A program made the position numbers and the translations under genes. A model generated the notes under the pieces. The model searched no databases. It worked only from the letters and a program-made list of their open reading frames with translations, and was not told the origin of the DNA. Of a DNA stretch of 59,004 bases, positions 33,461 through 41,762 are shown one piece after another. Origin of the DNA: a bacterium UBP6_UBA1209 (lineage in GTDB: Bacteria; UBP6; UBA1177). The first letter of the stretch is position 1. Each line of letters starts with the position of its first letter. The stretch is taken from contig DBXP01000048.1 in NCBI GenBank assembly GCA_002309575.1, forward strand, positions 11,928 through 70,931. Reading direction: 5' to 3'.

Positions 33461-34081
33461 ATGAAAAAAGCGGTCTTGTTTCTCTTGTTTTTTTTCGTTT
33501 CCGTTCTTCTGGCGGCAGAGGATCTACCTGAAAACAGGGAAGATAAAGCTGAAAATGCCATAAACGGCGAGTGCAGCTGCGAAACTCAGCCCGACACTGA
33601 AGAAAAATCGAAGTTTTTCTATATCCAGCCGGCTATCGGCTTCGGGACAGGTCTTTCGTTGTACCGTCCGACAGTTTCCGTCGCTGCTGCTTTTCTTGTC
33701 GGTGAGACAAATAAAGTCAACCTCATAAATACAAAAAAAATCAACTACTATATCGGTTTGGATATAGAAGCCAGGATCGCCATGATTGAATTTGAGCCGA
33801 GGGAACTTGCAGTCCAGGCCACTGCCGTTTTTGATTTCGTGCAGAGGAATGTTCCCGGACTGAAATCGGCAAGTTTCTGGATAGCGATCGGGGCGGATCT
33901 TACGTTTATCAGAGCCCGGGATGAAGAGTGGTGGCAGGATTATTTTAATTTCTATTGCTTCCAGGCCTGGGGATTGGGTGTCGATCTGCTCTTTGAAAAC
34001 TCCATGATGCTCAGGTTGGCTGTGGACGGATTCGTGGGAGTTTACCCCGATTTTACGATCCTTGTCGGTTACAGGTTCTGA
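33461..34081 (+). CDS. Exported beta-barrel-like outer membrane protein, first of a tandem pair
   Basis: 206 residues from the ATG at 33461, five bases after GGAG. The signal peptide MKKAVLFLLFFFVSVLLAA is followed by an acidic segment with a Cys-Ser-Cys element (GECSCETQ). The rest alternates hydrophobic and polar residues in strands (KINYYIGLDIEARIAMI, LTFIRARDEEWWQDYF) and ends in VGYRF, a terminal aromatic typical of outer-membrane barrels. Function unknown. The following gene has the same plan, indicating tandem duplication. Confidence 0.75.
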   Translation: MKKAVLFLLFFFVSVLLAAEDLPENREDKAENAINGECSCETQPDTEEKSKFFYIQPAIGFGTGLSLYRPTVSVAAAFLVGETNKVNLINTKKINYYIGLDIEARIAMIEFEPRELAVQATAVFDFVQRNVPGLKSASFWIAIGADLTFIRARDEEWWQDYFNFYCFQAWGLGVDLLFENSMMLRLAVDGFVGVYPDFTILVGYRF

Positions 34082-34098
34082 TCATGTTTGCGGGTCTT

Positions 34099-34734
34099 AT
34101 GAAAAAAATATCTCTTTTTCTGGCTCTCGTTTTTCTCTTTCTTGCTTTGAGCGGAGAAGAGTTTTCCGGAGAAAATCAGCAGCCTGCGGGATCTGAAAAA
34201 AGCGGAAATGTCTGCAGCTGTGATCAGTATCAGGATGTAAAAGAGCCGAAAAAGTTCTTTTTTGCACCCTCTTTGAGATGGGTCTTTCTGATGACGATGG
34301 CTCTCGATATGGATCTCGATTTTCTTGTGAAGCATACGGAAAAGGGCAACAACATTTATATGGGGTTCACCACCGGTATCAGATATTCACGCTACAGAAT
34401 TTTTGCTGACGATGATGGTTACGATTACGATAATTTTTTAGACCTCCCGTTTCATCTTAATTTCGCCTTTGATTTCAAACAGAAGAACCGGACAGTAAAC
34501 TACATCTCGCTGCGGCTTTTCGGAGGAGCTGATCTTCTTTTCGGACGAAAAATTGCGTGGAATCAGGAGACTAACAAAACCGAGCGCAAATATGAAGGGT
34601 TGACCAAAATCGATCCTGACGGAGGGATCGGTTTCGATGTCGTTTTTGTCAACAATGTTATCATGAAAACTGGTTTCGAGTTTACCGGGACCCCGTGGCC
34701 GTTTCTCTATTTCGGTCTCGGCTACCGCCTTTAA
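34099..34734 (+). CDS. Exported beta-barrel-like outer membrane protein, second of a tandem pair
   Basis: 211 residues from the ATG at 34099; the ATG at 34084, five codons earlier, is also possible. The signal peptide MKKISLFLALVFLFLAL leads to a Ser/Gly/Glu stretch and a Cys-Ser-Cys element (NVCSCDQY) like its neighbour's. Strand-like sequence follows, and the end FLYFGLGYRL suggests a barrel. Sequence similarity to the preceding protein outside these landmarks is low, so the duplication is old. Function unknown. Confidence 0.72.
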   Translation: MKKISLFLALVFLFLALSGEEFSGENQQPAGSEKSGNVCSCDQYQDVKEPKKFFFAPSLRWVFLMTMALDMDLDFLVKHTEKGNNIYMGFTTGIRYSRYRIFADDDGYDYDNFLDLPFHLNFAFDFKQKNRTVNYISLRLFGGADLLFGRKIAWNQETNKTERKYEGLTKIDPDGGIGFDVVFVNNVIMKTGFEFTGTPWPFLYFGLGYRL

Positions 34735-34770
34735 TGGTAAAATTCTGGGGAATGTAATAGAAACAGTGAC

Positions 34771-35724
34771 TTATTCTTCTTTTACAAGAATGAACATAGC
34801 CGAGATTTCTTTTTCATCGATTACAGAAAGCATGTCGAAAACCTTCTTTTGCTCGTAGTATCCGGCTTTTGTGCATTTTACTTCTACTTGGACATTTCCT
34901 GCGTTGTTGTAGGTCAGTCCCTTGATATCAAAGGTTTCCGTCGACTCATAAGGAGTTGCGGAGAGATATCTTTCATTCTGGTTTTTGACGTTCGGCGTCG
35001 ATGATTTTATGCGCCAGGAACAATCGGCGCCCTGAGGACGGGAATTGATTGCCCAGTGGATCGTGAGATGTTCAAGTGCAGTATTGCCTTCGCCTGTTAC
35101 CTGCTTGTTTGCCTCGTTTTTCGGGGAAGACGAGCGGTGAAGGAAGAATGCTACTCTGTCCCAGTCGATCTCTTCAAGAGCACGTGCATAAGCTTCGTTG
35201 ACAACTCTGGAGGCAGCTGAGAAATTGCTCGGAGCGCCGCCTGAATTGCTGAATCTGCCTGTTGCGCTGGTTCTCGGATAGACGATTTTGCGGTCATGGT
35301 CATAGATTTCGACGTCAAGAATTACGGTTCCTGTCCAGCCTTTGCCGCTCAGATAATCGACATGGAACTCTTTGACTGCAATTTGCAGCAAATAATCTGT
35401 GGAGACATCGGCCTCGAGTGCAAAACCCATTGTACGGGTGTATTTGCGGAGACTTTCGTCTACAAAGTCTTTAACTTCGGGGTCAACGCGGTAATCTGCC
35501 GAATAGCTTGCATCATAAATTTGGATCATATGCTTATCTGCCCGTTCATCCTTGACACTGAGACGGATACCGTAATCCAGATTGACGTACTTGTTTGCCG
35601 GAGCCTCTTTGACGAGTTCAAGGCTTATCATTTTTGGTTGAACAGGTTCATTGCGTCGTGATGTTGTGCAGCTTACTGAAAAAATCAATGCAAAAATAAT
35701 GGATATTATACTGATTTTTCTCAT
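34771..35724 (-). CDS. Lipoprotein, YajG-like
   Basis: 317 residues. The signal MRKISIISIIFALIFSVSC ends in a lipobox. The segment GIRLSVKDERADKHMI, with later LRKYTRTMGF and LQIAVKEFHVDY, recalls the YajG/ABC-auxiliary lipoprotein fold, in which an outer-membrane-anchored domain binds other envelope parts. The C-terminal 100 residues read as a separate beta domain. It follows the 177-residue lipoprotein by 8 bp and is probably cotranscribed. Assignment to YajG is tentative. Confidence 0.72.
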   Translation of the reverse strand: MRKISIISIIFALIFSVSCTTSRRNEPVQPKMISLELVKEAPANKYVNLDYGIRLSVKDERADKHMIQIYDASYSADYRVDPEVKDFVDESLRKYTRTMGFALEADVSTDYLLQIAVKEFHVDYLSGKGWTGTVILDVEIYDHDRKIVYPRTSATGRFSNSGGAPSNFSAASRVVNEAYARALEEIDWDRVAFFLHRSSSPKNEANKQVTGEGNTALEHLTIHWAINSRPQGADCSWRIKSSTPNVKNQNERYLSATPYESTETFDIKGLTYNNAGNVQVEVKCTKAGYYEQKKVFDMLSVIDEKEISAMFILVKEE

Positions 35725-35732
35725 GGTTCCTC

Positions 35733-36266
35733 TTAGTTCGCTGTGTTGAGCTTTATCAACTTGGCTGAAATTTTAACTCTGTACAAAATACCGTTTTTAA
35801 TTTCTTCTGTATCAACTCGAACCGACGGAGCAAGGATACCGTCAGCCTGGACACTTTTAGCCTCGTTGATGAGCCTGTAAGCCGCCAGATAACGCGCCAT
35901 GGATTCTCCGTCACATCTGTCAGGTTCTCCACCGTTATTAAAATTTTCTATAATGCCGTAACGCAATGTTCCTTTTGAATCAGCAGTGCTGTAATTGTAT
36001 TTTTCAGGATCATTTTTGTCCTGATAGCAAACATTAACGAAATCTTCGCCTGAATCTGGTTTGACTATACGTTTCTTGCCTTTTTGAGTCATTGAAACAA
36101 CAACTTCGCCATCTACCGCATTGAGAACTTGATACTCATCTGCGCGATCCGATCTCTCGACTGCCGGAAGTGTCACTCTGCTGACTGGTGCAAATTGTCT
36201 TGATGCGCATGATGCAAGAAGCATACAAAAAATAACAGACATGATAGTAAGAACTTGTTTTTTCAT
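35733..36266 (-). CDS. Small lipoprotein of unknown function
   Basis: 177 residues behind a GGAGG. The signal ends in the lipobox LASC followed by Ala-Ser-Arg. The mature part contains VDGEVVVSMTQKGKKR and a C-terminal ADGILAPSVRVDTEE followed by YRVKISAKLIKL, which looks like a conserved beta/alpha domain of envelope lipoproteins. No named family recognised. It is the first gene of a two-lipoprotein unit. Confidence 0.72.
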   Translation of the reverse strand: MKKQVLTIMSVIFCMLLASCASRQFAPVSRVTLPAVERSDRADEYQVLNAVDGEVVVSMTQKGKKRIVKPDSGEDFVNVCYQDKNDPEKYNYSTADSKGTLRYGIIENFNNGGEPDRCDGESMARYLAAYRLINEAKSVQADGILAPSVRVDTEEIKNGILYRVKISAKLIKLNTAN

Positions 36267-36293
36267 CTTTTCCTCCTAAATGAAAAAATTGTG

Positions 36294-36335
36294 GCAACCT
36301 CTAAAAATTCCCCATGAAAAATATTAGAGGTTACC
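36294..36335. repeat. Inverted repeat upstream of the lipoprotein pair
   Basis: AACCTCTAA (36296-36304) is mirrored by TTAGAGGTT (36324-36332). One mismatch and GG/CC extend the arms to 12 bp, with a loop of about 19 bases. A T-run follows on the plus strand. It could be a terminator-like hairpin or an operator. The remaining part of 36267-36563 is a T-rich region with no supported gene. Confidence 0.35.
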
Positions 36336-36563
36336 TTGTTTTTTTAACCGATTCTTTTGCTGAAAGAGCAAAATCGAATTGCTTTTACTCCGTTTTTTTT
36401 TCAATTTTGTGTTTGATTTTTTCTGCGGATCCAGCAGTTTTTGTTATGGGGCCCTGCGTTTCGACCTGCCAATCAAATTTCTTGCTTTCCGTTTTCTTTT
36501 TTCTATTTTTTTTGTGTTTTTGTGCTGACGGAGTGAACTAATGAAAAATTTCTGGAGGAATAA

Positions 36564-37271
36564 ATGGACTCGGTTTTGGAATGTGTCAGTCTGACAAAAA
36601 AGTATTCGGCAAAAACCGCTTTGGACGGAATCAGCGTCTCCGTTCCGAAAGGTGCTGTCGTCGGTCTGCTTGGTCCAAACGGCAGCGGAAAGACAACGCT
36701 GCTCAAACTTGCGGCAGGTCTTTTGCAGCCGACGGGAGGTTCTATTGAAGTCTGCGGTTTTAAACCCGGAGTCGAATCAAAAGAAATATCTGCGTATCAG
36801 CCTGACCGTGTCTATCTGAACGATTGGATGACAGTCGGCGACCTTGTAAAAATGATGGCTGATTTTTATCCCGATTTCCGCACTGACAAGGCGCATGAAA
36901 TGCTGAAAGACCTGAATATCGGACTTGAGAGCAGGCTCAAAAGCCTTTCAAAGGGAAACAAGGAAAAGGTGCAGCTGATTCTTACGATGAGCCGCGATGT
37001 TCAGCTTTATATGCTGGATGAGCCGATCGGCGGCGTTGATCCGGCGGCGCGGGATTACATTCTTGAAACGATAATTGCCAACCGCGACAAAGATGCAACC
37101 GTAATTATTTCGACTCATCTTATCAGCGATATCGAACCGTTTTTGAATTATGTGCTGTTTCTTCATGATGGCCGGCTGATCCGTCAGGGCGAAGTTGACA
37201 AAATTCGCACAGAAACGGGAATGTCGATAGACGCGCTTTTCCGCGAAGATTTCAAGTTAAGGCAGAGTTAA
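36564..37271 (+). CDS. ABC transporter ATP-binding protein
   Basis: 235 residues behind GGAGG. The Walker A motif is GPNGSGKTT (about 37-45). The Q-loop segment reads SAYQPDRVYLN. The signature motif is LSKGN instead of LSGGQ. Walker B is LYMLDEPIGG and the H-loop is STHL. Such variants occur in YtrB/EcsA-like exporters. It pairs with the membrane protein that starts 12 bp later. The cargo is unknown. Confidence 0.92.
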   Translation: MDSVLECVSLTKKYSAKTALDGISVSVPKGAVVGLLGPNGSGKTTLLKLAAGLLQPTGGSIEVCGFKPGVESKEISAYQPDRVYLNDWMTVGDLVKMMADFYPDFRTDKAHEMLKDLNIGLESRLKSLSKGNKEKVQLILTMSRDVQLYMLDEPIGGVDPAARDYILETIIANRDKDATVIISTHLISDIEPFLNYVLFLHDGRLIRQGEVDKIRTETGMSIDALFREDFKLRQS

Positions 37272-37283
37272 AGGAGGATTTCT

Positions 37284-38009
37284 ATGGAAAAAACAAAGTC
37301 GGTCAGGAATCCTTTCCCCTGGATTTTGAAGGTATTCAAATATGAAATGAAAAATACGGCGCGTATCCTTCTGCCGATCTATGTCACCACTGTTTTTGTA
37401 GCATTGATCTGCCGGATGTTTTTTTTAGACGGATTTGAGGGACTGGATAGTGCTTTTGACAGCATATCCGGGATTTTTATGATTCTTTACTCTGTGATTC
37501 TGGTCACTTCCGGAGTTGTTTCCGCAGCTGTTTTTATCCGGCGTTTCAAAACAGGTCTTCTGGGAGATGAAGCTTACCTTAACCTTATGCTTCCGGTTAC
37601 GGTCGGTGAACATCTCTGGGGACGGATTTTATCGGTTGTTGCGTGGATCCCTGTCTGTCTGGTGTGTGGATTTTTGTCTATGATTATTGCCGGTATAGCA
37701 AAAAAATATGACTATGAGTTTGAGAACTGGCTGCTGCTCGCATCAATTTTCATAACTGTCGTTTTGTTTGCATACCTTGTGAATGCGGTGGGGCATCTTG
37801 CAAAAAAACATAGAAAGATCGCGATGGTTGTTACGGTAGTTGTGATTCTGAGCGCGACTTTGAGGATTTTGGCAGGTGTATTTGACAGTGTCGTCAAAAT
37901 AGTTAAATATCACGACGCTCGTGCTATGTCGTTAATTTTGTTGGCTTTTTCCGCAATTTACGGCGTTGCGACATACTTTATACTGAAACACAGGCTGAAT
38001 TTGGAATAG
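37284..38009 (+). CDS. ABC transporter permease
   Basis: 241 residues behind GGAGG. Six hydrophobic spans can be read, for example ILLPIYVTTVFVALICRMF, ISGIFMILYSVILVTSGVV, ILSVVAWIPVCLVCGFLSM, LLASIFITVVLFAYLV, IAMVVTVVVILSATLRIL and LILLAFSAIYGVATYFIL. It forms an exporter with the preceding ATPase. No substrate clue is visible. The adjacent lipoprotein gene (10 bp on) could be a periplasmic partner. Confidence 0.85.
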   Translation: MEKTKSVRNPFPWILKVFKYEMKNTARILLPIYVTTVFVALICRMFFLDGFEGLDSAFDSISGIFMILYSVILVTSGVVSAAVFIRRFKTGLLGDEAYLNLMLPVTVGEHLWGRILSVVAWIPVCLVCGFLSMIIAGIAKKYDYEFENWLLLASIFITVVLFAYLVNAVGHLAKKHRKIAMVVTVVVILSATLRILAGVFDSVVKIVKYHDARAMSLILLAFSAIYGVATYFILKHRLNLE

Positions 38010-38019
38010 GGGTGAACCA

Positions 38020-39258
38020 ATGAAAAAAATTCTGTTTTTACTTTTCATAACTGCGGCGTTTCTTTACGGCTGTGCTTCGGCAGAGAGTGAAAAGAAGGAA
38101 GAAAAAGCAGAAACCAGCGGCAAAATTGTAGCAAGAGGATTGACAACTGCAGAAGACCCGCATACAGCTACGGTAAATGGAGCCCTTGATAAAAAAGTAA
38201 TAGAGGAGCATGTCAGGAAAATTCTGCCAAAACTCAGATTTTGCTATGAAAACGGAGTTCGTAAACATCCTGAAATCGCCGGAATAATCGTTCTCGACTT
38301 CGTTATTCAGTCAACGGGAGATGTCAGTGAATCAAAGGTCGTGTCAACAACGATGAATGATTCTGGTGTCGAAAAGTGTGTCGCAGATCAGGTAGGCAAA
38401 ATCAAATTTCCTGTTTCGAAAGACGCAAGTACTGTTGTTTACAATTATTCTTTTGTATTCAGAAACGCGGTGGTTGAGGAAAAAGTTTCGGATAATAATA
38501 AAACAGTCCTGCTTTGGTCCGACCGTTCTCCAGAAAAAATGACTTGGAACGATGCTGTGAACTACTGCGAAAATCTGTCGGAAAAAGGTTTGACCGATTG
38601 GCATCTTCCGAATATCGATGTATTGAGAAAAGGGATAATCGGATGCTCAAAAACCGAGTCCGGCGGCGAGTGCAGAGTCTGTGAGAAAAACGGATGTCTT
38701 TCATCGGATTGCAAAAAACCGAAAGGTTCGTGCAGCTGCGAGAGGGTCTCAAATGGGAGTTTTTACAGTGCCAACTGCGATGAACACAATGTCTCTCTTT
38801 GGTCGTCATCAACTCTTTCCGACGAACCGGACAGCGCGTGGGGTGTGGTTTTTTACAGCGCGATGGTCGGAAGCAACAAAAAAAGCGGAAAATTTTATGC
38901 GAGATGCGTGACGGAAGTGGATTTAAAAAAAGAATCCGTTCCACCGGAGATTGCGGTAATAATGGGTGCTTTAGACAATTGCACGATCGATTCGTATATC
39001 AGAAAAAGCGAAGATGAAATAAATAAATGTTATGAAAAAGAACTTGCGAAAGATCCGAAACTCGCCGGAAGAGTCCTCGTTAACTTCATTATTTCTGCAA
39101 GCGGCGACGTCAGTTCTTCTAAAGTGCTGAGGACTACGCTTGGCAATGCCGAAGTCGAAAACTGTGTTGCTGAACAAATAAAAAAAATCAAATTCCCTGC
39201 TCCGAGAGGTGGTGCCATAGTTTTCGTGAACCATCCCTTCGTGTTCAAAACCAAATAA
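38020..39258 (+). CDS. Lipoprotein with AgmX-Lcl-AgmX domain order
   Basis: 412 residues. The signal ends in the lipobox LYGC. Residues about 50-150 and 315-412 are two copies of an AgmX/PglI/TonB-like C-terminal domain. Each has IEEHVRKILPKLRFCYE or IRKSEDEINKCYEKE, then a GDVS turn, a Cys-Val-Ala/Ala-Asp-Gln helix and a KIKFP strand. Between them (about 165-300) lies a DUF1566/Lcl domain (MTWNDAVNYCENL, DWHLPNIDVL, WSSST, YARCV). A Cys-rich insert with CSCER occurs near 235-245. AgmX domains are common in Myxococcota. The sandwich arrangement is unusual. Confidence 0.82.
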   Translation: MKKILFLLFITAAFLYGCASAESEKKEEKAETSGKIVARGLTTAEDPHTATVNGALDKKVIEEHVRKILPKLRFCYENGVRKHPEIAGIIVLDFVIQSTGDVSESKVVSTTMNDSGVEKCVADQVGKIKFPVSKDASTVVYNYSFVFRNAVVEEKVSDNNKTVLLWSDRSPEKMTWNDAVNYCENLSEKGLTDWHLPNIDVLRKGIIGCSKTESGGECRVCEKNGCLSSDCKKPKGSCSCERVSNGSFYSANCDEHNVSLWSSSTLSDEPDSAWGVVFYSAMVGSNKKSGKFYARCVTEVDLKKESVPPEIAVIMGALDNCTIDSYIRKSEDEINKCYEKELAKDPKLAGRVLVNFIISASGDVSSSKVLRTTLGNAEVENCVAEQIKKIKFPAPRGGAIVFVNHPFVFKTK

Positions 39259-39280
39259 AATTGATGCATTAGGAGTGAAT

Positions 39281-39541
39281 ATGAAATACCAGTACGCAAC
39301 AAGAGGGACCTGCTCAGAGTTAATTTTTTTTGACATCGATGAAAATACGGTCGTCACGAATATCAAATTCATCGGCGGCTGCAACGGGAATCTGAAAGCC
39401 GTTTCCAAACTCGTAGACGGCTGGACCGCCGCTCAGATCGCGGATAAACTGCTCGGCAACGAATGCGGGTACAAAGGGACTTCATGCGCCGACCAGCTTG
39501 CGAAAGCGGTTCTTGAGGCAGCAGACAAAGTGAAAAAATAG
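39281..39541 (+). CDS. TSCPD domain protein (TIGR03905-like)
   Basis: 86 residues from the ATG at 39281, five bases after GGAG. The sequence has the family features: TRGTCSELIFFDID near the start, FIGGCNGNLKAVSKLVDG in the middle and GTSCADQLAKAV at the end. The conserved cysteines are intact. TSCPD domains occur alone or at the C-termini of ribonucleotide reductases. The function of the stand-alone form is not established. Confidence 0.85.
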   Translation: MKYQYATRGTCSELIFFDIDENTVVTNIKFIGGCNGNLKAVSKLVDGWTAAQIADKLLGNECGYKGTSCADQLAKAVLEAADKVKK

Positions 39542-39565
39542 GTCTCTTTTCGGATTTTTGCCGGT

Positions 39566-40312
39566 CTAATACCTGACAGACTCTCCGGCGGGAACGATGA
39601 AGCGGTTGGGGCCGTTGAACTGCTCAGCCTTCTTCTGGTCAAAAAGCTTGGACGGAGCCATGTGGTAGGGGATGGATGTTTTTGCCTGGATCAGTCTGGC
39701 GCATTCGGTCGCCTCTGCCGGATCCATGTTGTAGACGCCGTCGATCGGAAGGAATACGTAATCGAGCTTTTCTTCCGGCATGGTCTTCATCTGTTCGGTC
39801 GTCGATGTGTCGCCCGCAACGTAAACCTTTATTCCGTCGAAACTCAGAATGTATCCGACGCACTGAGATTTCGGGTGGTTGGAGTTGTACGCTTCGACAG
39901 CCTTTATCGTGATGTCGCCGATGGTCTCGGTTTTGTATTCGCCGTCAGCGAGGGCATCCGTATTCTGCCAGACGCGGCAGTTTTCCTTGCGTGCGGGGAG
40001 GTCGGTCTTGTTGTGGTCGCTGTGCTGGTGGGTGACCAGGATCAGGTCGGCTGGCTGGTCGTAGCCGTCGCCTGCGAAGGGGTCGATGTATGCGGTGAAT
40101 CCGCTGCTGGTCGTTATCCTGAGGCTTCCGTGCCCCTGGTAGTAGATCTCTCTTTTCATGGTTTGTTTCTCCCTTTCCGGTTCTTCGTTTTTGTCAGTTT
40201 TTGCAGGTTCTTCCTGCTCCTTTGATCCTTTGGTCTGATCGGTGCCGCACGATGTGAAAACGAGACCGGTGACCATCAGCAAAATAACAAATAACTTTTT
40301 GAATTTAGTCAT
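39566..40312 (-). CDS. Metallo-beta-lactamase-fold hydrolase, predicted lipoprotein
   Basis: 248 residues from the ATG at 40312 behind GGAGG. A lipoprotein signal (KLFVILLMVTGLVFTSC) and a charged linker precede an MBL domain of the UlaG/YtkL type. The metal motif is THQHSDHN near residue 95. VAGDTS, PIDGVYNMDPAEA and PYHMAPSKL supply the later ligands. Cytoplasmic relatives act on lactones or phosphodiesters; an exported lipoprotein version is less usual. The substrate is unknown. Confidence 0.88.
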   Translation of the reverse strand: MTKFKKLFVILLMVTGLVFTSCGTDQTKGSKEQEEPAKTDKNEEPEREKQTMKREIYYQGHGSLRITTSSGFTAYIDPFAGDGYDQPADLILVTHQHSDHNKTDLPARKENCRVWQNTDALADGEYKTETIGDITIKAVEAYNSNHPKSQCVGYILSFDGIKVYVAGDTSTTEQMKTMPEEKLDYVFLPIDGVYNMDPAEATECARLIQAKTSIPYHMAPSKLFDQKKAEQFNGPNRFIVPAGESVRY

Positions 40313-40325
40313 GTTTCCTCCCAAA

Positions 40326-41762
40326 TCAATCTTTCCAGAATGCCCTTGTGAAGATGACCATAACGGTGAAGACCTCGAGTCTTCCGATGATCATCGCGAA
40401 AGAGAGTATCCACTTGAGCCAGTCAGGCGTGAATGCGTAATTTTCAAAGGGGCCGAGGCCGATATTTCCGACCATCGAAAGCGCGACCGTAATGGCTGTA
40501 TCGGGGTTGATACCGCCGATTGCGCAGAAGGATCCTGTTGCCAGAACAAGTACCACGTATAGAAAAACAAATGCCGAAATCGGGTAGATCATATCTTTTT
40601 TCAGATTTTTCCCGTCGAGGAAAATCGGGATGACGGCCTTCGGGTGGACAAGATATTTGAGCTCGTTGACTGCCAGTTTGAAGAGCAGCACGATCCTGAT
40701 GATTTTGACTCCGCCGCTGGTCGATCCGCTGCAGGCTCCCGTGCACATCAGCAGAAAGATGACGAATCTCGAAAAAAAGGGCCAGTTGTTGTGGTTGGAC
40801 GTCGAAAAACCGGTCGTCGTGATGATGGATGTTGCATGGAAGGCCGCCTGGCGGATCGAAAGATCGACCGGGCGCGATGTTTCGATCGAGAGGTCCAAGG
40901 TAATCAGAGCCGTTGCTGTGATAGCTATCGCAAAGTAAGCGAGAAGCTCGCTGTTTTTGAAAATATTCACCGTTTTGCCGATGACGATCCTGTAGTGGAC
41001 CGTAAAATTTATGCCTGAAATGAACATGAAAATGATGATGATCCACTCGATAAAGGGCGAATTGTAAGCGGCGATAGAGGCGTCTTTTGATGAAAATCCG
41101 CCCGTCGCTATAGTCGAAAAGGAGTGGACGATCGCGTCGAAATAGTCCATTCCGCCGAGCCTCAGCAGCATGATCTCGATCGCGGTGAGACCGACATAGA
41201 TGCCCCAGAGATACTTCGCGGTTTCGCTGATCCTCGGTGAAAGCTTGTCGACGGTCGGTCCCGGGGCCTCGGCTTTTATGAGCTGCATACCTCCGATCCC
41301 TAAGATCGGCATGATGGCGACGGCAAGGACGATTATTCCCATACCGCCTATCCAGTGGGCGAAGCAGCGCCAGAAAAGGATCGATTTCGGCATAGTTTCG
41401 ATCGATGTAAGGATCGTGGCTCCGGTGGTCGAGAAGCCGGATGTCATCTCGAAAAAGGCCGACGCGAAGTTCGGGATCGCACCGGAAAGATAGGGCGGGA
41501 TCGCCGAAACAAGAGATATCGAAAGCCAGCAGAGCGATACCAGGATAAAGCTTTCCCGCGTCGCCAGCCGGTGGATCCTCAGGTTCCTGACCGCATAGAT
41601 GAACGCCAGCGAGATCGCGATAGTAACGCAGGCAACGATCAAAAAGGCCCGGAATACTGCATGTTCGCCCATTTTCAAAGCCATGATGCATGGGATCATC
41701 ATGAAAAAGGCGATGAAGAGCAGAATGAACGCCAGAGGTTTAAAAATCGATAAGAGACGCAT
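40326..41762 (-). CDS. trkH: Potassium uptake protein TrkH
   Basis: 478 residues from the ATG at 41762; an upstream TTG at 41792 would lie deeper inside trkA. Four selectivity-filter-like loops are readable: SGFSTTGATIL, STIATGGFSSKD, TTTGFSTSN and MVGNIGLGPF. Membrane spans surround each. TrkH is the ion-conducting subunit of a K+ uptake system gated by TrkA. The gene overlaps trkA by 23 bp. Confidence 0.95.
   Translation of the reverse strand: MRLLSIFKPLAFILLFIAFFMMIPCIMALKMGEHAVFRAFLIVACVTIAISLAFIYAVRNLRIHRLATRESFILVSLCWLSISLVSAIPPYLSGAIPNFASAFFEMTSGFSTTGATILTSIETMPKSILFWRCFAHWIGGMGIIVLAVAIMPILGIGGMQLIKAEAPGPTVDKLSPRISETAKYLWGIYVGLTAIEIMLLRLGGMDYFDAIVHSFSTIATGGFSSKDASIAAYNSPFIEWIIIIFMFISGINFTVHYRIVIGKTVNIFKNSELLAYFAIAITATALITLDLSIETSRPVDLSIRQAAFHATSIITTTGFSTSNHNNWPFFSRFVIFLLMCTGACSGSTSGGVKIIRIVLLFKLAVNELKYLVHPKAVIPIFLDGKNLKKDMIYPISAFVFLYVVLVLATGSFCAIGGINPDTAITVALSMVGNIGLGPFENYAFTPDWLKWILSFAMIIGRLEVFTVMVIFTRAFWKD

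Noticed and set aside
36314..36541. 75-residue plus-strand open frame before the ABC genes
   Set aside because: T-rich low-complexity translation full of Phe and Ser, no ribosome site, and it covers the hairpin region; treated as chance.
40444..41691. 415-residue minus-strand frame inside trkH
   Set aside because: It is an alternative frame of the TrkH gene and very rich in Arg, His and Asp; TrkH motifs are intact in the other frame.
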